From positions 33,851,840 to 33,915,839 of the forward strand of contig ML660201.1 of the NCBI GenBank assembly GCA_007570785.1: a DNA stretch of 64,000 nt, written 5' to 3'. Below the pieces are notes generated by a model. That model saw only the letters and a list, made by a program, of their open reading frames with translations, was not told the DNA's origin and did no database searches. The position numbers were made by a program, and so were the translations under genes. Positions 1 to 14,695 of the stretch are shown here, piece by piece (position 1 is the stretch's first letter; every line of letters begins with the position of its first letter). Source of the stretch: Antilocapra americana. Lineage: Eukaryota > Chordata > Mammalia > Artiodactyla > Antilocapridae.

Positions 1-1740
<1,740 letters not shown>

Positions 1741-2740
1741 TGAGGCCAGGGTTAGGGTGCCTGTGATGTGTTGAGAAATGCTGCCAAGGAAGAGGAGTGA
1801 GAGAAACGGGGAAGGACGAGGGGATGAGCCAAGTGTAAAATGGTGTCTGGGCTGGGGTCGAGCTCCAGCCGGAACCCACAGGGGCTTCTGGAGGACCAGT
1901 GGGACCGTGTGGCGGGGTGGGGTCCTTCTTGGGACAAAGGGACTGACGCTTTGCTCAGCCATGTCAGTCAGTCATTGGTCCTGGGCAACTGGAGAGCGAC
2001 TTGAGGATGAGGTTGTGGATGTGGGCACAGGCGCAAGAGAGCACCTCTCAGCCAAAAGTGACATTCAAGAGAAGGGGTGGGTGATTATGAGCTCCAGTAT
2101 CTCATTAGGGAGCTGGTCTTAGTGTGTGGATAAAGACATGAGGATAGATAAGGAGCAAGCAGGCAGGCTGAGAAGGACAGCAGGGTTGAGAGAGACACAG
2201 ACAGACAGTCCACTGCCTGCTCTTGCCAACCAAATTGTCCAGCTGTTTTGTGTACACATGTAGACAGTGTCAGCATTCTGCAAGACTATGCAAAGCGTCA
2301 TCTGAGGAGCGGGTCTGTGCACAGTGCACCTAAGGTAAGGACTGATATTGACAGTGTTTATGGCACTCTGGGAGCAGTTTGACATTACTGCAGCATCCAA
2401 GTGCGTGTTCAGTGGGCTTGTCTCGACTGGTTCAGGTGTGGCATGTGCTGGGTGTCAGTCCTGCTCAGTTGGTCGCGTGTCAGGCCACACTGGGCTGAAT
2501 ATGAAAACTGGTCCTTCACTCTGGATAGATTGAGAAATGCTGCTTGAAGGAGCCCTGAGTGTCTCTGCCCTTTGTGGGTGAGACACCAGCAGGGAAACGC
2601 ATGTCTGTCCCTTCCAGTAGGGATCCCAGAGTCAAATGTGTCTGACCCGGTGCAAACTGTGACATCCTTATGCACGTCAGCCCCGTCTGGAGGGACAGCC
2701 GCCACTGGGCTCCAGCTGGTTGTTGCCGCTTGCAGGAATG

Positions 2741-2990
2741 TTTATTTATTCAACTAAGAGTTATATAGCGCTCGCCATGTGCCAAACATTGCTCTAAGCA
2801 CTTGATAAATATTCACTCAGTTAAATCATCACAACCCTTTGAAAGAGAGACTCTTAACATTCTCAATTCAGAGTAGAAGAAACTGAAGCACAGAGAGGTT
2901 GAAGCACTTGCCCAAAGTCGCCCAACTTTTCAAAGCAGAGATTGGAACCTCTGCATGTGACCCCAGAGCAGTGCTCACATCAGGCTGCCA
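2741..2990 (-). repeat. MIR SINE relic
   Basis: This matches the antisense of the mammal-wide MIR SINE: a 'catgtgccaaacattgctctaagcac' type block, then 'gaaactgaagcacagagaggttgaag' and a 'cttgcccaaagtcgcccaac' core. It is diverged, as expected for an ancient copy. Confidence 0.75.
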
Positions 2991-3809
2991 CCCTCATCTG
3001 AGCTCCATGCTGTCAGATCTTCCAGGTTCCCAAACAAGTTAAAAATTTAGATTTTTTTTTTTAATGTAAAGGCTATTGGAACTCTCTGCTGGAGAAGCAG
3101 AATGTGTCTCTGAGCTGTGGATTTGTGTATGTTGTGTTACTAACCTCATCATCCTCCCCAGTGCTTTCACAGCTGTGCACTCCTTTGTCTTGGAGGACAG
3201 AGAGCAGGTACCTTTACCCCCATGAGGCCTCGGTGACTAAGCACGTTGCCTAATGTCGTACAAGGGCGCAATTAGCACAGAGTGATGACTGCCTGGCTTC
3301 CAGCCCAGTCTGTGCTGTTCTCAAAAGATTTATATACTATAATTATTTAAGAGGCCAGGAGATGTGTATGTAATTCAGACTCTGAAGTGGAGTTTCTCAA
3401 AGGTAGACCACCTGTTTCAAACTTATTGACTGCTTGATTGCAACATGAACTCCAGGGCCTCCCCTTCAGGCCCAGTGTATTGGACCCAGTAGAGATGGGT
3501 CCAACTCTCTGCTGGTGCTCATACAACCACTGTCTAGAGCAGTTGTTCCTAGGTTTGTCTGTTCTGACTTGATTGTCCTCCTAATGTAAGTTAGGAAATC
3601 AGCAGATCTAGAGGTTGAAGAATGTTGGACATACTACCTAAGTATATTTGAAGAATATATAGTCTCCGCTCCTAAGTAAAAGGCAGGTAATTTATCCTCA
3701 AGATTTCCTGTAGATCCTTGGGGAAAGCAGCGAATGCCTTTCTATCTCTGAGAACTTTTTCGAAAGCAGGCCTGAACCATGTCTGACAGAGCTGATGAAA
3801 ATGCCCAGA

Positions 3810-3995
3810 CCAGCACCGTCAGATACAGTAGCCACAAGCCACATGTGACTATTGAAATTGGAGTAATCAAGATGAGATGAAATGAAAATTCCAAGCCGTC
3901 AGGTGCATAAGCCACATTTCAAGTGCTTACCAGCCAGGAGGTGAATTTTAAATTTCATTTCATTTTAATCAATTTCATTTCCAATCACCACGTGT
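3810..3995. repeat. possible old DNA transposon relic
   Basis: The phrases 'gtcagatacagtagccacaagccacatgtgactattgaa' and 'cacatttcaagtgctt' resemble a widespread mammalian non-autonomous DNA transposon in which the 'agccacatgtggct' motif is characteristic. The family is not resolved. Confidence 0.35.
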
Positions 3996-4087
3996 AGGTA
4001 AGCCAGAGGCTGCCCTATGGATGGCACAGATGAAGGGCGTGAGCTGTTAGGATGGGCGGAATTTCAACCCCATTATTAATCTCTTTG

Positions 4088-4282
4088 GGCTTCCCTGGTG
4101 ACTCAGCTGGTAAAGAATCTACCTGCAATGTGGAAGACCTGGATTCGATCCCTGGGTTGGGAAAATGCCCTGGAGAAGGGAACGGCCACCCACTCTGGTG
4201 TTCTGGCCTGGAGAATTCCATGGACTGTATAGTCCATGGGATCGCAAAGAGTCTGACACAACTGAGTGACTTTCATTTTCAT
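4088..4282 (+). repeat. Bov-tA tRNA-derived SINE
   Basis: This is a full ruminant tRNA-derived SINE. The head is ggcttccctggtgactcag, a B-box-like gattcgatccctgggttggg follows, the middle is 'gaattccatggactgtatag', and the tail is 'gtctgacacaactgagtgac'. It diagnoses a ruminant genome. Confidence 0.93.
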
Positions 4283-5035
4283 TAATATGTTTGGGAATTC
4301 TGTCCTGAGCCCTGGTTTTTCAAATTCAAACTTAATTCATGGTTTGGAGTACCAGTTCTGGAGTTCCATGCCCTAGGTTCCAATCCAGCCTTCCTATAGG
4401 AACTGTGTGGCCTTAAAGCAGTCACTTAAATTCCCTAAGGTTCAGTGGCCTCATCTGTGGCATTTTATGATTATCAGGATTTCCTTTATAGGGTTTCTGT
4501 AGAAGGAAATGATCATACACTTAAACGCACTAATATATGACTGTCTCCAATGGTTACCTGAGTTTTTATTTTTCTCTCTCATCCTAAACATACTGTGCAT
4601 GGTTTTGGCCTCTTGGGATGTTTTGGTATCTCCCAGCATCCAGCAACTGTGCAGATTTGCATTTTTAGGTTTGAAACTGCTTCTGTGGACTCCTCTTTTC
4701 CCTAATCAGCCTGAGAAAAGCATGGAAAACAGGCCTAAAGAAATCCATTTTGAGCACCTGTGTTTCCATGGGTCTGTCAGACACGGCAGTGTTGGAAGGG
4801 GGATTATGGCTAATGTTTGCAGCACTGTTCATAACGTCCTTCACCACGGGACCTCACCCTAACGCCTTTCACGTTCACCAAGGACGTGGTGTTAGCTAGA
4901 CTTGGAAAGTCAGTCTTTTTGCTGCTGACCCTTACTGCTGCATGTGAATTTTGGTGGAAAATTCAGCAGTTTTTGAGAAGGCAGCATTATGAACTGTGTG
5001 TATCTTTAAACCCTAGAATCCCAGGCTATGAGTGA

Positions 5036-5224
5036 AGGTTGTTTAGTTGCTGAGTTGTGTCTGACCCTTTCATGACCTGTTCTTCTGTCCACGGGATTTT
5101 CCAGGCAAGAATACTGGGGTGGGTAGCTGTTTCCTTTTCCAGAGGATCTTCCTGATCCATGGATCAAGCCTGCATCTCTTGATTGTCAAGAGGATTCTTT
5201 ACCACTGAGCCACCAAGGAATCCC
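5036..5224 (-). repeat. Bov-tA SINE, antisense
   Basis: The reverse-complement arrangement is clear: 'tagttgctgagttgtgtctgac' at the left, 'caggcaagaatactggggtggg' in the middle and 'accactgagccaccaaggaa' at the right end. Confidence 0.9.
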
Positions 5225-5616
5225 TGGGAGTGAAAGTACAAATTACAAAAAGTTCAGTCAAAAACACCTTGATCCTTCAGCAAAAGCTAGGTTTCAAGAT
5301 AATGGATTTTTTTTTTTTCTCTTCCATGGCCAATAGCTTGTTATTAACTATGTCTGTAGTGTTTCATCTGGCATGAAGCATGAGCTTTTTATGGGCAGCA
5401 TTTTTTCCTTAGAGCAAGTCTGAAAATCCAGGGAGCCCCAGTGGCTTGCCAGCCTCAAACCTCAGCTGGACACCTGCAGTTTTGGTTTAGAAGTGGAAGT
5501 GCACTGTCCCTTATCATCGGCAAATGTGGTCCATCCCTTCTTCTCACTCAGAGTGAATCAGGCGAACTTGGTCACCATTTGCACCCCCCACTAAATGGAG
5601 TTTTGCAGAAGCTCTT

Positions 5617-5742
5617 TAAAAAAAAAATTAGCTGCACTGTGCAGCATATGGAAGGAAGATAGTTTCCCGAACAAGAATTGGACCCTCAAACCCTGCAGTA
5701 AAAGCATGGATTCTTAACCACTGGACCACCAGGGAAGTCCAG
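5617..5742 (-). repeat. CHR-type SINE with 13-bp target duplication
   Basis: This is an antisense cetartiodactyl tRNA-Glu-derived SINE. It ends in 'ttcttaaccactggaccacc' and 'agggaagtcc'. The direct repeat tgcagaagctctt occurs at 5604-5616 and again at 5743-5755, perfectly, which marks the insertion boundaries. Confidence 0.85.
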
Positions 5743-5849
5743 TGCAGAAGCTCTTCGACCCTGCCATTGTGTAACCTGCCTCTAAAGCAGCTTGCAGCTG
5801 GGGTGATCGTAGTGTTAGAAATAGGAGTTACAAAATCAACAATAGCTAT

Positions 5850-6075
5850 CATTACCTGATGTTTATCATGTACTCAGGACGGTTCTAAGTACTTTATAAG
5901 AAGTAACTCACAACACCCCTGTGAAGTAGATAGAGTAATTTCCATTTTACAGATAACTTAAGTGAGACCCAGAGAGGCTAAGTAGCACCCAAGGCCACAT
6001 GGCTCGGAAGTGGAGGACCGGGATTCCTAGCTCTAGAGCCGGTGCCCTGCACCCTGTGCCATGGCAGGAATGCAT
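5850..6075 (-). repeat. MIR SINE relic
   Basis: Antisense MIR: 'atgtactcaggacggttctaag', 'ccattttacagataact', 'gagacccagagaggctaag' and a final 'ggattcctagctctagagcc' follow the consensus order. Confidence 0.75.
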
Positions 6076-6089
6076 GATAGTGATGCTAT

Positions 6090-6305
6090 AAGTGAAGATA
6101 ATCGTAACAGATCACTGACTAGGATCTGACCTGGTAACAACTTCATATATATCGCCTCTTCCAGTCTTCATAACAGCCCCGTGAGAGAAGGCTGATTATT
6201 ATACCCATTTTACAGATGAGCACACTAAAGTTCATAGATGTTGTGACCTCCCCATGGCCCCCAGTGATAGCCAGGACCTGAGCCCTAGGTGTGGTGGTCT
6301 TCAAA
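6090..6305 (-). repeat. second MIR SINE relic
   Basis: A second antisense MIR follows the first directly: 'cttcataacagccccgtgag', 'tacccattttacagatgagc' and 'gccaggacctgagccctagg'. Two adjacent copies suggest independent ancient insertions. Confidence 0.65.
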
Positions 6306-6989
6306 GCCCTTACTCTGAACCTCGATCTTCATCCTCACAGGAAGGGTGGTGTTCACAGTCCAGAGATTTGCACAGTGAGACTCTCTAAAGAGACAAGGAT
6401 TCCTTTTCCTGTGCAGCCAGTTTGTTTGATGTGCCCGTTAGGCTGAGGCAGGGCTAGAGGGAAGCCTGAGAACCCAAGCACCAGAGGAGTACCTAACAGC
6501 AGAAGCAGGGGAGGCAGTCCAGGGTGACGTGCCCCGGTGAGAGGCAGGAATGACAAAGGAGACGAGTGCGGACCTTCCCGGGGTGGGCACCCGGGCAGGA
6601 GGCACTGATGGGGAGAGCAGGGCCATAGTGCAAGGTGGAGTCTGGGTTCAAGTCACACTGGAGCAGACATAGAATAGAGCTGGAGTTGGGAGTGGTGACT
6701 TTAGGTAGATGCCACACAGGAGGACAGCCAGAGACTGTCAGCTGGTCCCCAGGATGGGGGACAGTGGTGAGACTGACGCTAGGGCTGTTCCTTAAGGATC
6801 AGCCAGATTCTGTAAGGAGTGAAGGGTCAGAGAGAGCTGGGACCTGGAGGAGCAAAATGCAGATGTGCATCAGAGTGAGGGAAGGGAAAGGCGGTTTCCC
6901 TTTGTTCATTCATTCAGTCAGTCAGCAGCTGTGACTGGAGTGCCTGCCCTGTGAGTTAAAGCAGAAGGAAGGAGAGCTTGGGCTGTAGG

Positions 6990-7345
6990 CCAGTCTGACA
7001 GTTGGAAACTGGAGTTTGTGGTTTAATACCTATGTGACCTTGGACAAGCCTGGCTTGTCTATTCTGTCTCACTGTCTCACAGTATCACATTGTCCTCATC
7101 TCTTTTGGGGGGAGTGGGGCCATAGTACGTGGCTTGTGGGATTTCAGTTCCCAGACCAGGGGTTGAACCAGACCACGACAGTGAAAGCACTGAATCCTAA
7201 CCATTGGACCACCAGGGAGCTCTTTCTCTGTCTTCATCTTCAAAATGAAATGAGAACAGTGCCTTGTAGAGTTGTCATGGGAATTAAATAAGTAAATTCC
7301 CATAAAGAATTTAGCACAATGCCTGACACCGTCTAAGTTACTATT
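6990..7345 (+). repeat. MIR SINE split by a CHR SINE
   Basis: A sense MIR core, 'tacctatgtgaccttggaca', resumes after an interruption with 'cttcatcttcaaaatgaaatg' and 'tagcacaatgcctgacac'. The interrupting CHR-type SINE occupies about 7102-7225. Confidence 0.65.
7102..7225 (-). repeat. CHR-type SINE, antisense
   Basis: The text 'ttcagttcccagaccagggg' followed by 'aatcctaaccattggacca' and 'ccagggagctc' is the antisense CHR signature. Diverged repeats of the MIR motif gtc(c/t)tcatct at both edges look like the target-site duplication. Confidence 0.7.
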
Positions 7346-7384
7346 AGAGATTACACTTAGTAGATGCCATGCCTCTGCAAGGTG

Positions 7385-7990
7385 CTAAGGTTGCAGTGAA
7401 CTGAAGTGGACATGGCCTTGCCCTCCTGCACCTCATGGTATAGTAGAATTTAGTACATAGTAACCATCTAATTGTACTATTTAAAATTACATCAGTGGTA
7501 AATGGGGCTAGAAGGGTATACAGAGAAGGCTCTAGCTATGTTAGGAAGATCAGAAAAAGAATGCTTAAGGGGTAAAGGGGAAGGTGCATCCCAGGTAGCA
7601 AGAGCAGCATGTGCAAAGGTCCTGTAGTAGGATGCATGGCAGATAAAGGCCTGAGAGAAGGCCCCATGGCTGCGTGATGCACCGAGGAGAATGAGGCTGG
7701 AAGGCACAGGGCGAGTAGTGCAGAACCATTTCAGATAGTTGAAGAGTTTGGGCCTTTCCACTAAGGACAGTGGAAAGCACTTGAAGCTACAGGCCAACAG
7801 GGAGGGAAGTGACATGATCAGGTTTGCATTCTGGAAAGATGGCTTCAGCTGCTGTGTAGGTAACTGACTGGAAGAGGGTAAGCGCTGATACAGAGAGACC
7901 CATTAGGAGGCAATCCAGGATGTGCAGCCAGGAGAAGAGGTGAAGGTGGCACCCCCACGGTGTAAACAGAGCTATGACTGAAGAGCGTGC
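7385..7990 (-). repeat. L2 LINE relic, antisense
   Basis: The order matches antisense L2: 'gtggacatggccttgccctc', 'agcatgtgcaaaggtcctg', 'gggcctttccactaaggac', 'ggaagtgacatgatcaggttt' and 'agacccattaggaggcaatcc'. The copy is strongly diverged. Confidence 0.6.
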
Positions 7991-8224
7991 ACGTGATAGT
8001 GACCTAGGAGAAGAAATTGGCAGAGCAAAGCTTTTTGGTGCCCTGGGGGAATGATCCCAGGAGACAGAACTGCATGGATTTGAAAACATAAAAGTTGATT
8101 TTTTGACCCAGGCTAGCACTGGCATAATGTCCATGTGTCATTGGCTTGGATACTCGGACACACAGCAGAGGTAGAAACCTGCCATTTTTGATTAGTGTTG
8201 TATTGGCGTGACATGTCCACACCT

Positions 8225-8400
8225 TTATTATCTTTGTATTGAGCTATAGTTGATTTATAATAATATATCAGTTTCAGGTATACAACATAGTAATTCAGTA
8301 TTTATATAGCAGATACTCCTTTTAAAGTTATTAGAAAATAGTGACTATATTTTCCTGTACTGTATTATATACCGTATTACTTATTTATTCTATGCATAGC
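8225..8400 (-). repeat. L1 3'-end fragment, antisense
   Basis: 'gagctatagttgatttataa' and 'tcagtttcaggtatacaaca' are typical of the antisense L1 3' UTR in ungulates. Confidence 0.6.
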
Positions 8401-8409
8401 ATGTCCACC

Positions 8410-11145
8410 CCTTTAACACACATCACCTACACACCTTGACAAGGAAAGCTCAGTTGCACAACAACGGGACATATTGATTGCTAGCGGGTAATGAGGTAAT
8501 TTTTTTTTTTTTTAACATTTATGGCACACTGAAAAAGAAGGACAAAGAAACTTAAGTGTGAGAATCTGAAGTAACAAATGAAACAGCCCACTTTACCAAG
8601 AATGTCTGAAATGTTTCTTAATCCTTTTAATACAAAACATTTGTATTTTTAATTTGAGGCAGGCACCTTCTCCCATTCTTCTGCATAGCTTAGATATCTA
8701 CCCTCTAACCCAATTTCTGTATTTAAATTGTTGGATAAAACTTCCTAAGCAGCTGGCACCCATGACTTGAGGAGTTAGCCCTCAAAGGTCCTCATAAATC
8801 TTATGGCCCCGGACTTTCTGATCCTTTCCTCCATGGGGAAGATGTGGAAGATGCCCAGTCTGGAATTACAGGTTCAAATACCTGGAACTCACCTTGAGTT
8901 CTGTTGTTTGGTCCCAGATCCAGCCCCAGTTTACTTGGGGAAATGCATAGGGATCGTGTTTGTTCACTGGAATTACGGAACTCTCTTGTTTGCAGGCCTC
9001 AGAATCCCAATTCCAAAGTATGTAAACAAACAAGATTTTGTCTTTCATCACAAAGTACAGAGTTCCCAGATGGGAAGTTCCTGGTACAGCCGGATCCAGG
9101 CACAAGAATGATGTCTGCATCATTGACTCAGCCTCTGACCTGTCTCAATTCTTGTTTTCTGCGTAGTGGCCTCATTCTCAAATGACTCTTCCCGGGGGTG
9201 GGAGAGGGTGCTCAGCAACATCAGGCTAACATCCATTAACCTCGGGTCAAGGAGAATGAGCTGGTCTTCTTTAAAAGTGTCAGTGACAGTCCCACAATTG
9301 AGCTGCATTTGCGTGACTTTGGTCACCTAACATTTGTTAAACTAACTCCCAGACTGGGGAGGGAGCTGGGGGGAATCATTGCTCTGATTGGCCAAGCATG
9401 GGTCACATGTCCATCCCTAGGCAAGTAGGGTCAAGGTCATTAAAACTGTAGGAATGGAAAATGGAGAAGAGGAGCTTCTCAAAGGGAAATGGAGATAGTC
9501 TTCACAAGAGGAGGGATGGTGCTGCAGGAGTACAAACCACAGGTGTGGCACCCATCTGGGGCTGACCACCCCCTACACACACCTTGATCTGGTTCCTTCC
9601 TCCAAAAGCCCCACCATTTAAACTTGACATCAAATGTCCATTATGGTTGTTAACCTTTTTTTTTTTTAATGGAGACAAAGCTCTGGTCTTTGGGACATGT
9701 CCCTGTGCTGATTGTAATGTGAAGCTTCTAGATGGTTTGGAGGGGCAGGTTAGATGGTACCCAACCTTCTGGCTCTGTGCTGAGGATGTGATTCAGGAGT
9801 GCTTTCTGCCCAGTTTCATGGGCTGACTTCCTTGGTGCACCCCTGCAGGAGAGCATGCCTTCTTGGCATTTCTTGACTCTGAACCAGGCTCACAGACCAG
9901 GGACTAGATGAAAGCCAGCCGAGTGAATGTCGTACGAAAATCTGTTCTTTATTTTTTGCTGAGTCAAAGCTTTGGTGTATGGGAAAGCAGAGGACATTCT
10001 CAGAGCCAAGGGAGACAGATGGGGAATAGTGGACAGACAGACAGAGCCCAATCCACAGTGGCTACCTCTCATGGTCTCCCTAATATTTTCTAGGTCCAGA
10101 GAAACTTTTCCAGTGTCCTGGTTTTTAATAACCATTCAGGAGGCTTATTTATAACTTCCTTGGGCGTGAGCAGTCAGCTGTGCTGAGAGTAAGTAACCGT
10201 GGTTGCTGACAGGAGAGAAAAGATTGCTGATTTTATTCATTTTATTACTGAAAAGGCAACACTGGAAAAAAGAAAATGGGTCTAGAGTGGAGACCAGAGG
10301 GTGATGGGCTTTTTAGACTCATATAAGATTTTTCAAAGTGAATTTTTAAAGAATGAGTGTGCATTTCTCTCAGAACCTTTGAATTTCATTCTTATCCACT
10401 TGAAAATGGTTTTGAAACTCAGATTTTTAAGATTTATGTCTTTAAAATATCGACAGTTAGTAAAATGTAAAAAGGAAAATTGAGAAAAATGATAGAAGTG
10501 GGGAAAAATATCGTAACACCCACCACTTGACTAGTGCTAATATTTCGGTGACTTTTCCAGTTTTTCCCTGTCTACTGGTATATCATTTTTCTTGGAGTTG
10601 TAGGTATATTGAATATTTTGTGTCTTTAATTCCTTAATTTGCATTCTATTGTTAGTTTATTTTCAGAGCTTTTGTAACCATCGTTTTTGATGACTGCATT
10701 AGTATTCCATTGAATCAGTGTTATTGGATCTCTGGAATTGGACATTTAGGCAGTTTCCAACTTGATTTTATTTAAATCTTGATTTTTTTTTTTTTTTGGT
10801 TTCCATCAACAAAACATACTTTCTTGACCCTCCCTTTTCTTATCAACATAAACCTACTACTAAATATTTTGGCTCAGATGCTCACCAGATCCTTGACCTC
10901 TTCAGATTGGCCCCTTAGAAAAGCATTTTAGCATCTCCTGCACAGAGTTTTCTGGCCACAGAGTGATGCCTGTCAGCTGTACTGTGCTGACCCTCACCTG
11001 TCTAAGCCACCCCTCTTCAACCCATACATGAAGCGTCTCCCAGATTGCTGGAAAATTAAAAGTAATCGAAACCCCACTTCCTAGTATGAGCCATGCGGAG
11101 CCAGCCTTGGGGAATGTATTTCTCCATGTAAACAGTCAGTCACCA
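8410..11145. other. unassigned intronic stretch
   Basis: I recognise no gene and no young repeat here. Homopolymer T tracts occur at about 8501, 9656 and 10784. The block 'ctctgattggccaagcatgg' with 'gtcacatgtccatccctagg' at 9381-9420 recurs in weak form near 49138-49172, so it is probably an old unclassified repeat. Short open frames here lack any recognisable domain. Confidence 0.5.
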
Positions 11146-11149
11146 CTCC

Positions 11150-11325
11150 ATCAGCTAGACTCATCCAGGGACCACCTACATTATATTCATCTGGGATGCT
11201 TGTCAATAATGCAGATTCTTGGGCCCCATCCCAGACTCACAAATAGAATCTCTCAGGGCTCAGCTTTTCTAACAAGTACCCCAAAGAACTCTTAGGCCTG
11301 CTAAGTTTGAGAGAGGACTGCTGAG
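11150..11325. repeat. MER5A-like DNA transposon relic
   Basis: 'tcatctgggatgcttgtcaa', 'tgcagattcttgggccccatcc' and 'agactcacaaatagaatctc' follow the MER5A (hAT-Charlie) arrangement of central GGCCCC and flanking terminal motifs. Confidence 0.6.
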
Positions 11326-12884
11326 CTAGAGGAACCCAGACTCCTCATCTTGGTGATCAGATAGTTTCTATCATACTTACCATCTTATCTGCGGCTGAAA
11401 CGCTCATCTGTACCGCAGTACCCTTCTGCATCTCCTCTTAGCCCTGAGTTCAGCCTCCTATTTAGACAAAAGCAAAATGAATTATGCTTTTTCTGAGAAG
11501 CTCTGAAGATGTCCCTGAGATCAACTTGCTCTTGATGATAGTAAATATCATTCTAATGAGTTAAGAACACATGATCTGAACCATATGGATGGGATATTAC
11601 TTAATTACATGGTATGGATTAAATATGAAAGAGGGTGATCCTTGCCAAGTGGTTTTGGCATTTTCACTGGATACAGCAGAAAAAGTAGACAGTAAAACAC
11701 TCTAGTCTTCAAACAGGGCCTATTTCAGTTCTAAATCAATGTGAAAATCAAAAGGCCATGAAACCAAAGTTTCATAAGATTTTGAGGCAGGTTGATTTGT
11801 TGTTTGTTCAGCATCAAATTATCTTCAGCAGCCCTCCTCAGTGTTTTACCAGCATCACCTTGAGAGCATCTAGTTAGCTGTCTGTGGGTAGATGGACGGG
11901 TATGTGTGTGTGTGTTTTCTGAGCTCTGTTCTTCCAGCCAGCTCCTCCAGCCTGCCCTTCCCAAATCAAAACCAGACCATGACATGTTTTGGGGAGGCAG
12001 CTGTCACAAATCAGGCTGAGCAAACAGGTGGGGCACCGTCTAAAAGATAAAGTCTCTGTGTCCCAACACAAAATTACTAAGATAAAACCTTGTGTTTTCT
12101 TTGGTACGAAAACTTTTAACAGCTTAAAAATGTCACGCCAAACTCCCCATCCACTATAGGACATATTTCTTCCATTTTTTCCCCCTCTGTTCTGGAAAAT
12201 CATCTTTCTCAGATCTCACTCATCCAAGGTTTTGGTGTTCCAGTTTGCAGACCGACCAGCCCCCATCTTCCCTTTTCTCTGTTAGTTTCCCCATGTATAA
12301 GCAGTAGAGGGGGAAACAGGCTCATTATGCTCCTTGCACAAAGGAGTAGAAACTGTCCTTCTGTGTATTCCTGTTCTCTGGACCTTTCCTGGGCACAAAT
12401 CCTGACTCTCAGCTGTGCTACGTCTGAGGGATTCTCATTTCTTGAAGTTAAGCATCTTACCCAGTCAGATCTGCTTTCCTTAGTGTGTTATCCATCCAGT
12501 GACACCTGTGAGGACTTATTTTTGATTCTGATATTGTGCTTTTGGTCCAAGCATCCATAGAAAGGATTCTGTAACTGCCCTGGACTACTCACCCTGACTG
12601 GAGCAGATTTTTGACTGCTGCCTTTCAAAATGTGGGTGCTGATTTTAGAAGGGCAGAAAAGTCCGTTTCAGGCTTTACTTGTGTCTTTTCCTGGAGAGCA
12701 GATTACGCTCAGAGCTGGAAGGGAAATGAGAGAACAGCCTAGAACAACTCATCCTTTTATTTCTTTCTTTGTGTTTGGATCCTGGGTCCTGGGAAAAAGA
12801 TCAAGGGGAGGGTGGTGGGGAATTCGCTTTACCTGAGATGCACATTGGTGGACAAACACTGCCTCAGGGTGAGCCCGATGGTCT

Positions 12885-13300
12885 AGATGAGTGGCTCTCA
12901 ATGGAGGCAGGTGGAGGTGGGGAGGGTGAGGATTTTGGAAACAGTTTTGTTCGCCAAATCTTGGAGTGCAGGGTGTTCCTGGCTGCTAGTGGATAGAGGC
13001 CAGGGTCACACTGCTAAACATCTCTAGTGCACGTGAGAGCACCTCCCCTCCCGGGATTTTTTTGATTGTTATTTGGAGGATGATTGCTTTCCAGCGTTTT
13101 GCTGGTTTCTGGTGTACGACAAGGTGAATCAGCTTTGTGTATATGTATGACCCACCCCTCCTCGAGCCTCTCTCGCACCACACCCACCCGCCACCAGTCC
13201 AGCCGCTCTCGGTCATCAAAGAGCACCAATCCAGCAAAGAATTTTTTAGCCCCATGAATCAGTAGTGCCAGAGTTGAGAAAGCCTGGTCTTGACACCAGG
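12885..13300. repeat. hAT-type relic interrupted by an L1 fragment
   Basis: 12885-13035 ('ggctctcaatggaggcagg', 'gctgctagtggatagaggcc') and 13226-13300 ('agtagtgccagagttgagaa') are two ends of one mammalian DNA transposon relic. The same family recurs at 19575, 29380, 33060 and 43105. The intervening 13045-13225 block is antisense L1. Confidence 0.55.
13045..13225 (-). repeat. L1 3'-end fragment, antisense
   Basis: The T-rich start and 'ttgctggtttctggtgtacgac' followed by 'aatcagctttgtgtatatgt' are the antisense L1 3' UTR of ungulates. It lies inside the DNA transposon relic and is therefore younger than it. Confidence 0.6.
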
Positions 13301-14087
13301 AATTCAATCAGAAAGCATCAGCCTCCATCAAAGCCTCTCAGAACCACATCTGAGGAAGGCATGATGTCACATGGCAGGAGTGGGTTTGCCTGGCCTGGCA
13401 TTTCAGAAGCCCCCTCTTCAACTGAAAGAACTCTTTCTGCTTGTTGGTCTGATCCCAGCCACACCGCACAGAGCGGGTCACTGTTTCAGGATCAGTCCAA
13501 CCTGGCTGAAACCCCCATCACCGTTATAGCTGCGTGGCCTCAGACAAGTGGCTTCAATCTCTCAGCTTCCTCAGCTTCCTAGTGAATAAATGTAAATTTC
13601 TGCCACGTGGGGCTGTGGTGGAACAGGAGGTAATACGCAGAAAGCACTTAATTGCATGCCTGGCACTTGGCCGTCTAAATGTTTGGGAATTATTATTACT
13701 CATATTATTAGGTGCCCCAGAGCACCAACCTCCTGTCTCTTTGCTTTTAACTCTGTCTCAGCCTATTGCTCACTCACCAGGGAGAAGGAAGATTACAGGA
13801 ACTCAGACCTCATGATCACAGACAGGGATGGAGGGAGAGGGCCCAGATCCATGGATGAGCCTGAGGTCTGGCGGTTCTGTCAGTGTTAGAAATCCAGACC
13901 ACGCTGGCGCCCACAGCTGGGGAGCTCTGTGGCTTGGATTTTCAGGAATGTTTGCAGCTGGAAAGATGAGCCCCTTGCTCATCTTTCTTGCTCAGGAAAT
14001 CCTGAGTCTTGATTTCCCACCTTGTCTGAGCTGAAAGAGGCTACGGAAATCTGAGGCCTAAGTACGCCCACATAACATCTCTCCCAG

Positions 14088-14172
14088 GGACGGAGGAGCC
14101 TGGTAGGCTGCCGTCTATGGGGTCGCACAGAGTCGGACACGACTGAAGTGACTTAGCAGCAGCAGCAGCAGT
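14088..14172 (+). repeat. BOV-A SINE fragment with AGC tail
   Basis: 'gagcctggtaggctgccgtc', 'tggggtcgcacagagtcgga' and 'cacgactgaagtgact' form the 3' part of a BOV-A element. It ends in an (AGC)n tail at about 14156-14172. Confidence 0.85.
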
Positions 14173-14544
14173 GGTAATGGAGCCTGGCCTCCCTGTGTAA
14201 GGAAGCTAGACTGTCAGCTCTTGGACTTTAGCCTCTCCCTTGCTATAATCTCCCCCTCTCCCCAGTATCAATTAACTTTGCAGACAATTCTTATTTGGTA
14301 CAGTTTAGAAGAGTTAATTTGTTGTTTGGGTCTGTGGATGAGCAATCTCTGGGCCCTGAGTTTAGGAAGACAGTTGCGGGGAGTTCAACAATAGAAATTT
14401 TCCATTGAGATCATTATTGGCCTTGCAGACTCACGGCCTCTTAGCTACAGATCTGTTTCGAGTTCAGGCCCCTTGGCAGGGAGACAAATTGCAGCCTGCT
14501 TAGAGGTTCTCATAAAGGTCTCTGTGAAGCACCCCAGATGTCAC

Positions 14545-14695
14545 CATTTTTTAAAAATTGAAGTACAGTTGATTTCCAGTGTTGTCATAATTGCTGCTGT
14601 CCTGAGAGTAACTCAGTTATACGTCTATGTGTTCTTTTTCGTATTCTCTTCCATTGTGATTTATCACAGGATGTTAGATAGAGTGCCCAGATCTC
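14545..14695 (-). repeat. L1 3'-end fragment, antisense
   Basis: 'attgaagtacagttgatttcc', 'gagtaactcagttatacgt' and 'tgtgatttatcacaggatgt' match the antisense ungulate L1 3' end. Confidence 0.6.

Noticed and set aside
4094..4160. tRNA-like heads of Bov-tA and CHR SINEs as tRNA genes
   Set aside because: The B-box-like gattcgatccctgggttggg belongs to SINEs; no cloverleaf with a proper anticodon arm is present.
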